Position numbers and translations under genes: made by a program | The notes under the pieces: generated by a model | What the model was told of the DNA's origin: nothing | The model's input: the letters and a program-made list of their open reading frames with translations, nothing else | The model's database searches: none | Part shown: positions 1 through 8,955 of the stretch, in pieces | Position numbering within the stretch: the first letter of the stretch is position 1 | Layout: the number at the start of each line of letters is the position of its first letter | Origin: Lysobacterales bacterium | GTDB lineage: Bacteria > Pseudomonadota > Gammaproteobacteria > Xanthomonadales > S139-57 | Length of the DNA stretch: 35,218 nt | Direction of reading: 5' to 3' | NCBI GenBank assembly: GCA_026993285.1 | Contig: JALWTZ010000433.1 | Span: 1-35,218, forward strand

Positions 1-433
1 GCAAGACCAGCCGATACTGGAACACCTGTGCGGCAGCCGTGGGGAGAATGCGCAATTCATGGACGGCCAGACCGGGGTTTTGCACGCTTTCGGCCATGAG
101 GTTGTTGAAAAACAGCAACTCGTTATGTGCCTGATCCAGTTGCCGATTCACCTCCGCCATCTGCTGGCGCAGATCCTGGATGGCGGCTGCACGGACTTTC
201 TCCTGCTGTTGCAGGTCGATATTCTCTTCCCGGTAACGCTGGTTGTCCTGTTCCAGCCGATCCACCTGCAGCGACAGGGTACGGACCTGCTGGCGCAAGG
301 CTTGCAGCTGAGCCGAGTGGTAGAACCAGCCCAGCCCCCAGCCGGAGAGAAACAGCAGCAGCGCCAGTCCATAGAGGCCCAGCCTGCGCCGGCGCACGGC
401 TTCCGGGCGATGGGGCTTGACCACGAACTTCAT
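1..433 (-). CDS. Membrane-anchored coiled-coil protein, DUF6776-like (partial)
   Basis: The gene runs off the left edge, so only the first 144 codons are visible. The protein starts MKFVVKPHRPEAVRRRR, a basic cytoplasmic stretch. One hydrophobic segment follows at about residues 19-37 (LGLYGLALLLFLSGWGLGWF), and then a long Gln/Glu/Arg-rich coiled coil at about residues 42-105. This gives a bitopic inner-membrane protein with a periplasmic coiled coil. The arrangement resembles the DUF6776 family of gammaproteobacteria, but that assignment is from memory of the architecture. Its ATG overlaps the hslR stop codon by four bases (ATGA), so it is the third gene of the htpG-hslR unit and probably translationally coupled. 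Function is unknown; a role in envelope or septal assembly would be a guess. Confidence 0.6.
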   Translation of the reverse strand, partial: MKFVVKPHRPEAVRRRRLGLYGLALLLFLSGWGLGWFYHSAQLQALRQQVRTLSLQVDRLEQDNQRYREENIDLQQQEKVRAAAIQDLRQQMAEVNRQLDQAHNELLFFNNLMAESVQNPGLAVHELRILPTAAAQVFQYRLVL

Positions 434-819
434 CGCTTGCCCCGCATGGCTTGCAGCTGGCGACGGGATTTCTTGTCCGGGCGATGGTCCGGCGCCGGGC
501 GGCTGTGGTATTCCATGCGCCGCAGGGCCTGTTCCCGCTCCCGCCGCTGGCGGCTTTCTGCCGTTTCCTCGTACAGGGTTTGCGCAACTTTTGCGGGGCC
601 GCGTTGTTCTGAAAGCGCCAGTACCCGTACGGTAAAACGCTCCAGGTTACGCTGGATTTCCAGCATTTCTCCACCCTTGAGCAGCTTGGCCGCCTTGGCC
701 CGCTGGCCATCACAGTGCACCTTGCCGCCGTCCACGGCCGCCCGGGCCAGGGCGCGCGTCTTGAAAAAACGCGCCGCCCACAGCCACTTGTCCAGCCGCA
801 CACTTTCTGTCGCGGTCAT
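430..819 (-). CDS. hslR: Heat shock protein 15, S4-domain RNA-binding protein
   Basis: This is a 129-residue protein with an N-terminal S4 RNA-binding domain. The opening VRLDKWLWAARFFKTRALA and the following AAVDGGKVHCDGQRAK stretch are typical of Hsp15. The basic C-terminal tail (RRQREREQALRRMEYHSRP) fits the family. Hsp15 binds free 50S subunits that carry a stalled nascent chain and helps recycle them after heat shock. The start is supported by a GGAGTGG ribosome-binding site just upstream. It lies 97 bases downstream of htpG on the same strand, and the next gene overlaps its stop codon, so it is probably expressed from the htpG heat-shock promoter. Length is close to the E. coli protein (133 residues). 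Confidence 0.93.
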   Translation of the reverse strand: MTATESVRLDKWLWAARFFKTRALARAAVDGGKVHCDGQRAKAAKLLKGGEMLEIQRNLERFTVRVLALSEQRGPAKVAQTLYEETAESRQRREREQALRRMEYHSRPAPDHRPDKKSRRQLQAMRGKR

Positions 820-916
820 TCAGGCCACTCCGGGTATGCACATGGGCGGCATTGTAGCAGGGCGCCGGAAGCCTGTGCCGGCCCGCGCGCCCTGCCCCGC
901 CGTGATGCACGCGGGT

Positions 917-2845
917 TTACTCGCCGCTGTCGGTCGCCTCGCCACGGTTCAGTTGCAGCAGGATGCGGTTCATGCGCCGCACGAAACCGGCCGGGTCGTC
1001 CAGCTGCCCGCCTTCGGCCAGCAGGGCCTGTTCAAACAGCAGGTGGGCCCATTCGGCAAATTCGGCGGTGTCTTCCAGCCCCTTCATGCGTTGCAGCAGC
1101 GGGTGCAGCGGGTTGATTTCCAGCCGCGGCTTGCTGGCGGGCATGCCGTGGCCGGCCTGCTGCAGCAGTTTCTGCATGTGTACGGCCATTTCGTGCTCGT
1201 CCAGCATCAGGCAAGCCGGGGAATCTTCCAGCAGATGACTGACCTTGACCTCGCTGACCTTGTCTTCCAGCGCCTGCTGAATGCGCTCGGGCAGGTCGTC
1301 GGCGGCCTTTTCACGCGCCTCGCGCTCGGCCTTGTCCTTTTCGTCTTCCAGCTTGCCCAGATCCACTTCACCCTTGGCGATGGACTGGAAGGGCTTGCCC
1401 TCGTACTCGCGGAAGTAACCCATCATCCACTCGTCCACCCGGTCGGTGAGCAGCAACACTTCGATGCCCTTCTTGCGGAAAGCCTCCAGGTGCGGGCTGT
1501 TGACAGCTGCCTGCCAGCTGTCGGCGGTCAGGTAGTAGATTTTTTCCTGCTCCGGCTTCATGCGCGAGAGGTAGTCATCCAGCGAGACCGTTTGTGCGTC
1601 GTCACTGTTATGCGTGCTGGCAAAGCGCAGCAGCTTTGCAATCTTGCCCTGGTTGGAAATGTCCTCCACGATGCCTTCCTTGAGCACCTCGCCGAAATTG
1701 TTCCAGAAGGTGGCGTATTTTTCCGCATCGTCTTTCGCCAGCTTGGCCAGCATGTCCAGCACCCGCTTGATGATGCCGGCACGGATGGATTTCACCAGCT
1801 TGTTCTCCTGCAGAATCTCGCGGGAGACATTCAGCGGCAGGTCGTCGGAATCCACCACCCCGCGCACGAAGCGCAGGTACATGGGCAGCAGTTGTTCGGC
1901 CGCGTCCATGATGAATACCCGGCGCACATAGAGCTTGAGCCCCTTGCGGCCTTCATCCCGGCTCAGGAACAGGTCGAAGGGAGCCTTTTCCGGCACATAC
2001 AGCAGGGTGGTATAGCTCTGGTTGCCTTCCACCCGGTTGTGCGACCAGAGCAGCGGGTCGGAAAAATCATGGCTGACATGCTTGTAGAATTCCTTGTATT
2101 CCTCGTCCTTGATTTCATTCTTGGGCAAGGTCCACAGGGCCCTGGCCTCGTTGACCACTTCCCATTCGTCATCGGCATCCTCCTCGCCGCGCTTGCGCAT
2201 TTCGATGGGGAAGCCGATGTGGTCGGAATAACGGTGGATGATGTCGCGCAAGCGGAAATCATCGAGAAAGTCCTTGTCTTCCTCGCGCAGGTGGAGAATC
2301 ACCTCGGTGCCCCGGTCGGCCTTTTCCGCGGGCTCCAGGGTAAACTCGCCCTGGCCGTTCGATTCCCAGCGCCAGGCCTCGTCGCTGCCGGCCCGGCGGC
2401 TGATCAGGGTCACCCGGTCGGCAACAATGAAGGCGGAATAAAAGCCCACGCCGAACTGGCCGATGAGCTGGGTGTCGGCCTTCTGGTCGCCGGTGAGGGA
2501 TTCGAGGAACTTGCGCGTGCCGGAACGGGCAATGGTGCCGATGTTGTCGATGATTTCTTCCCGGCTCATGCCGATACCGGTGTCGCGGATGCTCAGGGTA
2601 CCGGCATCCTTGTCGAAATCCACCCGAATCTTCAGTTCGGGCTGGTCGCCATAGAGCGACTCGTCGGCCAGGGCCTCGAAACGCAGCTTGTCGCAGGCAT
2701 CCGAGGCGTTGGAAATCAGTTCACGCAGAAAGATCTCCTTGTTGGAGTAGAGGGAATGGATCATCAGATCCAGTATCTGGCGGGCTTCCGTCTGGAAGGC
2801 ATGGGTTTCTTTCTGCTGCTTGAGATCTGAGCTTTCCACTGTCAT
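917..2845 (-). CDS. htpG: Molecular chaperone HtpG (bacterial Hsp90)
   Basis: The 642-residue protein matches HtpG over its whole length. The N-terminal GHKL ATPase domain shows NASDACDKLR, DTGIGM and GQFGVGFYSAF, which form the ATP pocket and lid. The middle domain includes the NVSREILQ stretch and the C-terminal dimerisation domain follows. It is a cytosolic ATP-driven dimeric chaperone. An AGGA-type ribosome-binding site (GAGGAAGCG) lies directly before the ATG. It is the first gene of a minus-strand unit with hslR and reads divergently from uvrA. A sigma-32-type promoter sits 35 bases upstream. It is slightly longer than E. coli HtpG (624 residues). Confidence 0.97.
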   Translation of the reverse strand: MTVESSDLKQQKETHAFQTEARQILDLMIHSLYSNKEIFLRELISNASDACDKLRFEALADESLYGDQPELKIRVDFDKDAGTLSIRDTGIGMSREEIIDNIGTIARSGTRKFLESLTGDQKADTQLIGQFGVGFYSAFIVADRVTLISRRAGSDEAWRWESNGQGEFTLEPAEKADRGTEVILHLREEDKDFLDDFRLRDIIHRYSDHIGFPIEMRKRGEEDADDEWEVVNEARALWTLPKNEIKDEEYKEFYKHVSHDFSDPLLWSHNRVEGNQSYTTLLYVPEKAPFDLFLSRDEGRKGLKLYVRRVFIMDAAEQLLPMYLRFVRGVVDSDDLPLNVSREILQENKLVKSIRAGIIKRVLDMLAKLAKDDAEKYATFWNNFGEVLKEGIVEDISNQGKIAKLLRFASTHNSDDAQTVSLDDYLSRMKPEQEKIYYLTADSWQAAVNSPHLEAFRKKGIEVLLLTDRVDEWMMGYFREYEGKPFQSIAKGEVDLGKLEDEKDKAEREAREKAADDLPERIQQALEDKVSEVKVSHLLEDSPACLMLDEHEMAVHMQKLLQQAGHGMPASKPRLEINPLHPLLQRMKGLEDTAEFAEWAHLLFEQALLAEGGQLDDPAGFVRRMNRILLQLNRGEATDSGE

Positions 2846-2879
2846 CGCTTCCTCGTTGGCGGTTTGGAACTGCCCCTAC

Positions 2880-2908
2880 AGATGAGGGCGGGGCCACGGC
2901 TTTTCAAG
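2880..2908 (-). promoter_or_regulatory. Sigma-32 (RpoH) heat-shock promoter for htpG
   Basis: On the minus strand the box CTTGAAA (2908-2902) is followed after 14 bases by CCTCATCT (2887-2880). The RpoH consensus is CTTGAAA, then 13-15 bases, then CCCCATNT, so the -35 is perfect and the -10 is close. Its position 35 bases before the htpG ATG gives a short leader, as expected for this gene. Confidence 0.82.
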
Positions 2909-2984
2909 CACGCAGGCCGCGGGGCATTGAAAAGAAATCAATGGTAAAATCAGCGGTTTGTCCTTGCGAAGCAGCAGGCTTGTC

Positions 2985-5825
2985 ATGGAATCCATACGCA
3001 TACGCGGCGCGCGCACCCATAATCTGGCCAACATCGACGTGGACCTGACCCGGGACCAACTGATCGTGATTACCGGCCTGTCCGGCTCCGGCAAGTCCTC
3101 CCTGGCCTTCGACACCATCTATGCGGAGGGCCAGCGCCGCTATGTGGAATCCCTTTCCGCCTACGCGCGCCAGTTTCTCTCCATGATGGAAAAGCCGGAT
3201 GTGGACCACATCGAAGGGCTGTCGCCGGCCATTTCCATCGAGCAGAAATCCACCTCCCACAACCCCCGTTCCACCGTGGGCACCATTACCGAAATCTACG
3301 ACTACCTGCGCCTGCTCTACGCGCGGGTGGGCACGCCCCGCTGCCCGGAGCACGCGGTGGAGCTGGCAGCGCAGACCGTCAGCCAGATGGTGGACCAGGT
3401 GCTGGCCCTGCCCGCTGACCGGCGTTACATGCTGCTGGCCCCCATGATTCGCGGCCGCAAGGGGGAGCATGTGCAGCTGTTCGACCAGTTGCGCGCCCAG
3501 GGCTTTGTGCGGGTGCGGGTGAACGGTGAGGTGATGGATCTGGACCAGGTGCCGGAACTGGAACTGCGCAAGAAGCACCATATCGAGGCGGTGGTGGACC
3601 GCTTCCGCATTCGCGAGGATCTGCAGCTTCGGCTGGCGGAATCCTTCGAAACCGCCCTGCGGCTGGCCGACGGCCTGGCCATGGTCATGGACATGGACGA
3701 CCCACAAGCCGAGCCACTGCTCTTTTCCGCCCGTTTTTCCTGCCCGCACTGCGGTTACAGCCTGGAAGAACTGGAACCTAGGCTGTTTTCCTTCAACAAC
3801 CCCGCCGGCGCCTGCCCGGAATGCGATGGCCTGGGGCTGACCCGCTTTTTCGACCCGGAACGGGTGGTACAGCACCCGGAGCTGAGTCTGGCCACCGGTG
3901 CCATTCGCGGCTGGGACCGGCGCAACGCCTTCTACTACCAGATGTTGATGGCCCTGGCCAAACATTATGATTTCGACCTGGAAACGCCCTTTCAGGAACT
4001 GCCCGAGGCCATTCGCCAGGTCATTCTCTACGGCAGCGGTGAGGAGAACATCCGCTTCCGCTACCTCAACGACCGCGGCGGGCGCTACGAAAAGGTCAAG
4101 CCCTTTGAAGGCATCATTCCCAATCTGGAACGCCGTTACCGCGAGACGGAATCCTCGCTGGTGCGGGAGGAAATGAACAAGTACATCAGCCAGAAGGCCT
4201 GTGACCACTGCCAGGGTGAACGGCTGAACGAAGCGGCCCGCCATGTGTTTGTGCAGGGCGTAAACCTGCCGCAGGTCACCGCCCTTTCCATCGAGGACGC
4301 GCTGGCGCATTTCCAGCAACTGACCCTGCCGGGCTGGCGCGGGGAGATCGCCGGCAAGATTCTCAAGGAGATCCGCGAACGGCTGCAGTTCCTGGTGAAT
4401 GTGGGGCTGGATTATCTCACCCTGGACCGCCAGGCCGACAGCCTCTCCGGCGGCGAGGCCCAGCGCATCCGCCTGGCCAGCCAGATCGGCGCCGGCCTGG
4501 TGGGCGTGATGTATGTGCTGGACGAGCCTTCCATCGGGCTGCATCAGCGCGACAACGACCGCCTGTTGAAAACCCTGTTCCACCTGCGTGATCTGGGCAA
4601 TACCGTCATCGTGGTGGAACACGACGAGGATGCCATCCGCTCCGCCGACCATGTGCTGGACATCGGCCCCGGTGCCGGCAGCCACGGGGGGCGCATCGTG
4701 GCCCAGGGCAAGCCGGAAGACATCGAAAAACACCCGGAATCCATTACCGGCGCCTTTCTCTCCGGGCGCAGGCACATTCCCGTGCCTGAACGCACTCCGG
4801 CCCCGCCGGAAGCACGCTGGTTCCATCTGCGCGGCGCGCGGGGCAACAACCTGAAATCGGTGGACCTGGCCCTGCCCGCCGGGCTGTTTACCTGCATCAC
4901 CGGCGTTTCCGGCTCGGGCAAGTCCACCCTGATCAACGATACGCTCTACCGGCTGGCGGCGCGTGAACTGAACCGGGCCAGCAGCCAGCCGGCCCCCTTC
5001 GACCGCTACGAAAACCTGGATCTGTTCGACAAGGTGGTGGATATCGACCAGAGCCCCATCGGCCGCACGCCCCGTTCCAATCCGGCCACCTATACCGGCC
5101 TGTTCACCCCCATACGCGAGCTGTTTTCCGGCACCCAGGAAGCCCGTTCACGCGGCTACAAGCCCGGTCGCTTCAGCTTCAATGTCAAGGGCGGGCGCTG
5201 CGAGGCCTGCCAGGGCGATGGCGTGATTCGGGTGGAAATGCATTTTCTGCCAGACATCTATGTACCCTGCGATGTCTGCAAGGGGCAACGCTACAACCGG
5301 GAAACCCTGGATATTCGCTACAAGGGCAGGAACATTCACGAAGTGCTGCAGATGACGGTGGAAGAAGCGGTGGAATTCTTCCACGCCGTACCGGCCATTC
5401 ACCGCAAGCTGGAAACGCTGATGGACGTGGGGCTCAGCTACATTCAACTGGGCCAGAACGCCACCACCCTTTCCGGCGGCGAGGCCCAGCGGGTCAAACT
5501 GGCCAAGGAGCTTTCCAAGCGTGATACCGGCAGCACCCTCTATATTCTCGACGAACCCACCACCGGCCTGCATTTCCACGATATCGAGCAACTGCTGGCG
5601 GTGCTGCACCGCCTGCGTGATCACGGAAATACCGTGGTGGTTATCGAGCACAACCTGGATGTCATCAAGACCGCGGACTGGATCGTGGATCTGGGCCCGG
5701 AAGGCGGAGCCAAGGGTGGGGAGATCCTGATCGCCGGCACACCGGAGGAAGTGGCCGCCTGCCCGCGCTCCCACACCGGCCGCTTCCTCCGGCGCATGCT
5801 GCCGGCACTGGCGGAAACGGCCTGA
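2985..5825 (+). CDS. uvrA: Excinuclease ABC subunit A
   Basis: UvrA is the damage-sensing ATPase of nucleotide excision repair; it loads UvrB at lesions. I take the ATG at 2985 (MESIRIRGARTHNL), which gives 946 residues as in other UvrA proteins. An in-frame TTG at 2958 would add nine residues that do not match the family. Two ABC modules are visible. The first has Walker A GLSGSGKSS at residues 31-39 and signature LSGGEAQRI; the second has GVSGSGKST and LSGGEAQRV. Two zinc modules, CPHC...CPEC near residue 253 and CEAC...CDVC near residue 739, are intact. A TAAAAT -10-like box lies at 2944-2949, but no clear -35 and no LexA box was seen in the 139 bases shared with htpG. Confidence 0.97.
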   Translation: MESIRIRGARTHNLANIDVDLTRDQLIVITGLSGSGKSSLAFDTIYAEGQRRYVESLSAYARQFLSMMEKPDVDHIEGLSPAISIEQKSTSHNPRSTVGTITEIYDYLRLLYARVGTPRCPEHAVELAAQTVSQMVDQVLALPADRRYMLLAPMIRGRKGEHVQLFDQLRAQGFVRVRVNGEVMDLDQVPELELRKKHHIEAVVDRFRIREDLQLRLAESFETALRLADGLAMVMDMDDPQAEPLLFSARFSCPHCGYSLEELEPRLFSFNNPAGACPECDGLGLTRFFDPERVVQHPELSLATGAIRGWDRRNAFYYQMLMALAKHYDFDLETPFQELPEAIRQVILYGSGEENIRFRYLNDRGGRYEKVKPFEGIIPNLERRYRETESSLVREEMNKYISQKACDHCQGERLNEAARHVFVQGVNLPQVTALSIEDALAHFQQLTLPGWRGEIAGKILKEIRERLQFLVNVGLDYLTLDRQADSLSGGEAQRIRLASQIGAGLVGVMYVLDEPSIGLHQRDNDRLLKTLFHLRDLGNTVIVVEHDEDAIRSADHVLDIGPGAGSHGGRIVAQGKPEDIEKHPESITGAFLSGRRHIPVPERTPAPPEARWFHLRGARGNNLKSVDLALPAGLFTCITGVSGSGKSTLINDTLYRLAARELNRASSQPAPFDRYENLDLFDKVVDIDQSPIGRTPRSNPATYTGLFTPIRELFSGTQEARSRGYKPGRFSFNVKGGRCEACQGDGVIRVEMHFLPDIYVPCDVCKGQRYNRETLDIRYKGRNIHEVLQMTVEEAVEFFHAVPAIHRKLETLMDVGLSYIQLGQNATTLSGGEAQRVKLAKELSKRDTGSTLYILDEPTTGLHFHDIEQLLAVLHRLRDHGNTVVVIEHNLDVIKTADWIVDLGPEGGAKGGEILIAGTPEEVAACPRSHTGRFLRRMLPALAETA

Positions 5826-5840
5826 AGGCCTTGCCTCCCC

Positions 5841-6950
5841 TCAGGGAGCGGGTTCCTCCACCACCCGCTTTTCCAGATAGGCCCGGCCCTGTTCCATGAT
5901 GCGCACAAAGGCCGCTTCATCCTGGCTGCGAATACTTCGCAACAGTTGTGCCAGCGCCTGTTCCAGCCCCTGCAGGGCCTCTTCCCGGTAATCGTTCAGC
6001 GTCTGGATTTCAAAGTAGAGATGGGGGTTTTCTCCCGCCACCCGGGAAGCCACCGCCAGTTGCTGGTCGAAAGTGGTACTGGACATGCGCGCCAGCTTGT
6101 CCGCCGACTCGCCGCTTTCGGCCAGGGTAGAAAAAAACAGGATGTTGATGGCATGGGAAATGCCCAGCACATAGGCAATCAGCCGGTCGTGCTCTTCCAG
6201 GCCCATGTCCACCTGCACCGCCATGGTGGAACGGAACAGTTCATGGGTGACGGCATTGGCCCGCTCACAACCCAGATCGATGAAAATCACATGCTTGCCG
6301 GAAAGCAGCTGGGCATCCGGGCCAAACATGGGGTGAATGGAACTGACCTGGCAGCCAGCCGCCTTCAAGGCCAGCAGGCCCTCGCGCACCGGGCTTTTCA
6401 GCGAAGCCAGATCGAAGACCACGCCTGCCGGCTTGCGTTCGGCCAGTTGCAGCAAAATTTCCCCGCTGGCCTTCAGCGGCGCGGCCACCACGATCAGGTC
6501 GTGGTCCAGCTCCAGTGCCTGCCAGTCACTTGCTACCCCTGCCTGGCCCGCTCCGGCCGGGTCGGCCACCTCAACCTGATAACCCTGGTTACCGAGAAAG
6601 GCAGCAAACCAGCGCCCCAGCTTGCCCAGGCCGCCGATCACCAGCGCCCGCCGGCCACTGCCACTGCCCTGAGCCATGACCATTTCCTGTTCCTGCCGGG
6701 TGAGCGAGGAGCGAATCAACAGCTGCATCAACTGCTCGGCCACCTGCGGCGGCAGGCCGAAACGTTCCGCGTTGGCGCGGGCGGTGTCGATGACCACCTT
6801 CTCCCGCTGATAATCCCGCGTGCCCCGCCCCTGGCGTATCTTGCTCTGCCCGATCTCCCCCACAATACGCTGCCGCTCGGCCGCCAGCCGGATCAACTCG
6901 GTATCCAGCCCGGTCAAACGCGCACGCAGTTTTTCCAGTTCTTCTTGCAT
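5841..6950 (-). CDS. tyrA: Bifunctional chorismate mutase / prephenate dehydrogenase
   Basis: The 369-residue protein fuses an AroQ-type chorismate mutase (residues 1 to about 90; LRARLTGLDTELIRLAAERQ, then KIRQGRG) to a prephenate dehydrogenase. The dehydrogenase has the dinucleotide-binding glycine motif VIGGLGKLGRWFAAFL near residue 105 and the active-site stretch HPMFGPD. The enzyme converts chorismate to prephenate and then oxidises it to 4-hydroxyphenylpyruvate on the way to tyrosine. Length matches E. coli TyrA (373). AAGGGTGATG about ten bases before the ATG serves as ribosome-binding site. It is monocistronic here and converges on uvrA with only 15 bases between the stops. Tyrosine feedback sites cannot be judged by eye. 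Confidence 0.95.
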   Translation of the reverse strand: MQEELEKLRARLTGLDTELIRLAAERQRIVGEIGQSKIRQGRGTRDYQREKVVIDTARANAERFGLPPQVAEQLMQLLIRSSLTRQEQEMVMAQGSGSGRRALVIGGLGKLGRWFAAFLGNQGYQVEVADPAGAGQAGVASDWQALELDHDLIVVAAPLKASGEILLQLAERKPAGVVFDLASLKSPVREGLLALKAAGCQVSSIHPMFGPDAQLLSGKHVIFIDLGCERANAVTHELFRSTMAVQVDMGLEEHDRLIAYVLGISHAINILFFSTLAESGESADKLARMSSTTFDQQLAVASRVAGENPHLYFEIQTLNDYREEALQGLEQALAQLLRSIRSQDEAAFVRIMEQGRAYLEKRVVEEPAP

Positions 6951-6984
6951 GAGATGACATCACCCTTGGCTCTGAAACCAACAG

Positions 6985-7012
6985 AGTGTAGTGCATCCGT
7001 CGAGTGCCTCAA
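6985..7012 (-). promoter_or_regulatory. Possible sigma-70 promoter for tyrA
   Basis: On the minus strand TTGAGG (7012-7007), a 16-base spacer and TACACT (6990-6985) precede tyrA by about 35 bases. Both boxes match the consensus at four of six positions, so this is only a plausible assignment. Confidence 0.35.
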
Positions 7013-7088
7013 TATGCAGTTGTCGATAGCAAGCCCATAGGGCTCTTCAGGAGCAAATGCAAAAAAATTACACTTCTGCACTTTTATA

Positions 7089-7100
7089 TATCTATAGATA
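7089..7100. other. AT-rich 12-bp perfect palindrome in the tyrA/DUF1800 intergenic region
   Basis: The 245 bases between the divergent tyrA and DUF1800 genes hold no convincing gene. They contain the perfect palindrome TATCTATAGATA and, at 7031-7045, the small hairpin AAGCCCATAGGGCTC. The palindrome could be an operator or part of a promoter for the plus-strand genes, but I could not fit a full -35/-10 pair. Confidence 0.35.
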
Positions 7101-7195
7101 AAACAAACAGTTATGGTGCAACTTGTGATCGACATCTCTTTTCCAGGATCTCCATACTTTTATGATCGCGAGGAATTTGCCAAGGAAAAGCTCCG

Positions 7196-8944
7196 ATGTC
7201 TCTTTTCGCACGCCATGTTCTCAACCGCCTGAGCTTTGGACCCACAACCAGCAGCATGAATGCATTTCAGAATGCAGGTAGTACCGATAGCCAGCGGTTG
7301 CAAAATTGGCTCAACGACCAACTGAACTGGCAAGCGGTCAGTGACACCAGTTTTCAGAATCAGCTCAATCAACATTCCTACCAAACGTTGAACTGGCCTC
7401 TTGCCACTGCCTGGAACAACCTGCGAACCAACCGTGCCGATGGCGTGGATTACCGTATGGCCAATCGGGAAGCCGTGCGTTTCAAGCTGGCCAGGGCCGT
7501 GCACAGCAATCGACAGTTGCTGGAAGTGTTGGCGGATTTCTGGCACGACCATTTTTCCCTTAATGGCTGGGATGGCTACGCCATCTACACCCTGGTCAGT
7601 TGGGACCGGGATGTGATTCGCCCGGACAATAACCCGAATCGTACTGGCCATATCTTTGGCAATTTCCGCAAGATGCTGGAACTGTCTAGCCAGCACCCGG
7701 CCATGCTCTACTACCTGGACAATTACATCAACACCAACAACAGCCCCAATGAGAACTACGCTAGGGAAATCATTGAGCTGCATACCCTGGGTGCCATGCA
7801 CTATGTCAGCCTGGGTAACCCAAATTCCATTCCCCGCATCACGGTCAATCTGCCCTGGGGCCCCGGCGGCAGTGATATCGCCGTGGACATCGCGGAAAAC
7901 TATGTGGATGACGATATCTACGCCGCCATGCGCATGCTCACCGGCTGGAAGGTCAAGGACAACGAGAACAACGAATCTTCCAACTTTGAAAATACTGGCG
8001 AGTGGTACTTCTACGAAACCTGGCACGACAAATTTGAAAAAACCATTCTGGGCTATCACTGGCTCAGTTTCGAACCCGCGCCGGCAGATATCTACCAGTT
8101 TCTTGACCTGATCGGTTATCACCCCGGTACGGCCCTGCATATTGCCAGCAAACTGTGCCGCCGTTTTGTATCTGAAAGCGCTGCGGACCTGGCCGGTATC
8201 CAGCCTGGAGACCTGTTGCAGACACCGGCACCCAACGAACCACTGGTTTTGCGCGTGGCCAGAACCTTCTACAGCAACCGCTACGCAGACGATCAACTCA
8301 GCCAGACCTACCGTACCTTGTTCCTTTCACCGGAATTCATGGATATGAACAATGCCGGAGGAAAACTGAAACGCCCGTTCGAGCTGGTTGCCTCAACCAT
8401 GCGCGCGAGCATGAGTGATTACTTCCCCCAATATGTACCTGGGAGTATCTACGACGAATCCTATCGAATTCTGGAAGACAATCTGTATTACGCCGGCAAT
8501 CGTCCCTTCAACTGGGCAGCGCCCAACGGCTACCCTGACAAAAACGACTATTGGGAAAATCCGGTGACCCTGATCAAGGCCTGGCGGACTATTGATTACA
8601 TGTGCGATCAGAACTCGAACGGCAATTACAATGTATTACCCATCGTTCAGGTTACACAACAGAATCTACAAGCGGCAGATCAGACACCGGAGAAAATAGT
8701 TGCATTCTGGCTGAAACAGTTGCTGCAGTACGAACCTACCGGTGGCTGGATTGGCACCAGCCTGCATACCAAGCTACTCTGGTTCATGACCCACAGACCC
8801 GACTCCAACGTTGACCCCTCCGTCTGGCCTGCGGATTACCCCATCCCCGACATCAGCAGCAACAACTCTCCTCACTACTGGCATGAACGCCTGCGTGGCC
8901 TGTTCAAACTCATTGTGGCCAGTCCGGAATTCATGGTTCGCTAA
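7196..8944 (+). CDS. DUF1800 family protein
   Basis: The 582-residue protein carries the marks of DUF1800 in order: HVLNRLSFGP near the N-terminus, FWHDHFSL around residue 120, NENYAREIIELHTLG near residue 190, MLTGWKV, KLCRRFVSE around residue 320, and a closing SPEFMVR. DUF1800 proteins occur with DUF1501 proteins in many bacteria and are thought to act in the envelope or outside the cell; their biochemical role is unknown. AAGGAA eight bases upstream supports the ATG at 7196. No signal peptide is evident, which is unusual if it acts outside, so export with its Tat-targeted partner is possible. The DUF1501 gene follows after 11 bases, so the two form an operon. Confidence 0.9.
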   Translation: MSLFARHVLNRLSFGPTTSSMNAFQNAGSTDSQRLQNWLNDQLNWQAVSDTSFQNQLNQHSYQTLNWPLATAWNNLRTNRADGVDYRMANREAVRFKLARAVHSNRQLLEVLADFWHDHFSLNGWDGYAIYTLVSWDRDVIRPDNNPNRTGHIFGNFRKMLELSSQHPAMLYYLDNYINTNNSPNENYAREIIELHTLGAMHYVSLGNPNSIPRITVNLPWGPGGSDIAVDIAENYVDDDIYAAMRMLTGWKVKDNENNESSNFENTGEWYFYETWHDKFEKTILGYHWLSFEPAPADIYQFLDLIGYHPGTALHIASKLCRRFVSESAADLAGIQPGDLLQTPAPNEPLVLRVARTFYSNRYADDQLSQTYRTLFLSPEFMDMNNAGGKLKRPFELVASTMRASMSDYFPQYVPGSIYDESYRILEDNLYYAGNRPFNWAAPNGYPDKNDYWENPVTLIKAWRTIDYMCDQNSNGNYNVLPIVQVTQQNLQAADQTPEKIVAFWLKQLLQYEPTGGWIGTSLHTKLLWFMTHRPDSNVDPSVWPADYPIPDISSNNSPHYWHERLRGLFKLIVASPEFMVR

Positions 8945-8955
8945 GGAGGCCCACA

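Noticed and set aside
59..2830. Very long plus-strand open frame (923 codons) opposite htpG and hslR
   Set aside because: It is the antisense of htpG/hslR in a GC-rich genome. Its translation is low-complexity and matches no family, and the minus-strand genes are unmistakable.
2846..2984. LexA (SOS) box upstream of uvrA
   Set aside because: No CTGT-N8-ACAG arrangement was found in the intergenic region.
2904..4826. 640-codon minus-strand open frame over uvrA
   Set aside because: Antisense shadow of uvrA with no family features and no ribosome-binding site.
6914..7135. Possible aromatic leader peptide upstream of tyrA (frame rich in Phe/Tyr)
   Set aside because: The frame runs past the tyrA start, there is no terminator with a U-tract between it and tyrA, and the Phe/Tyr residues are scattered.
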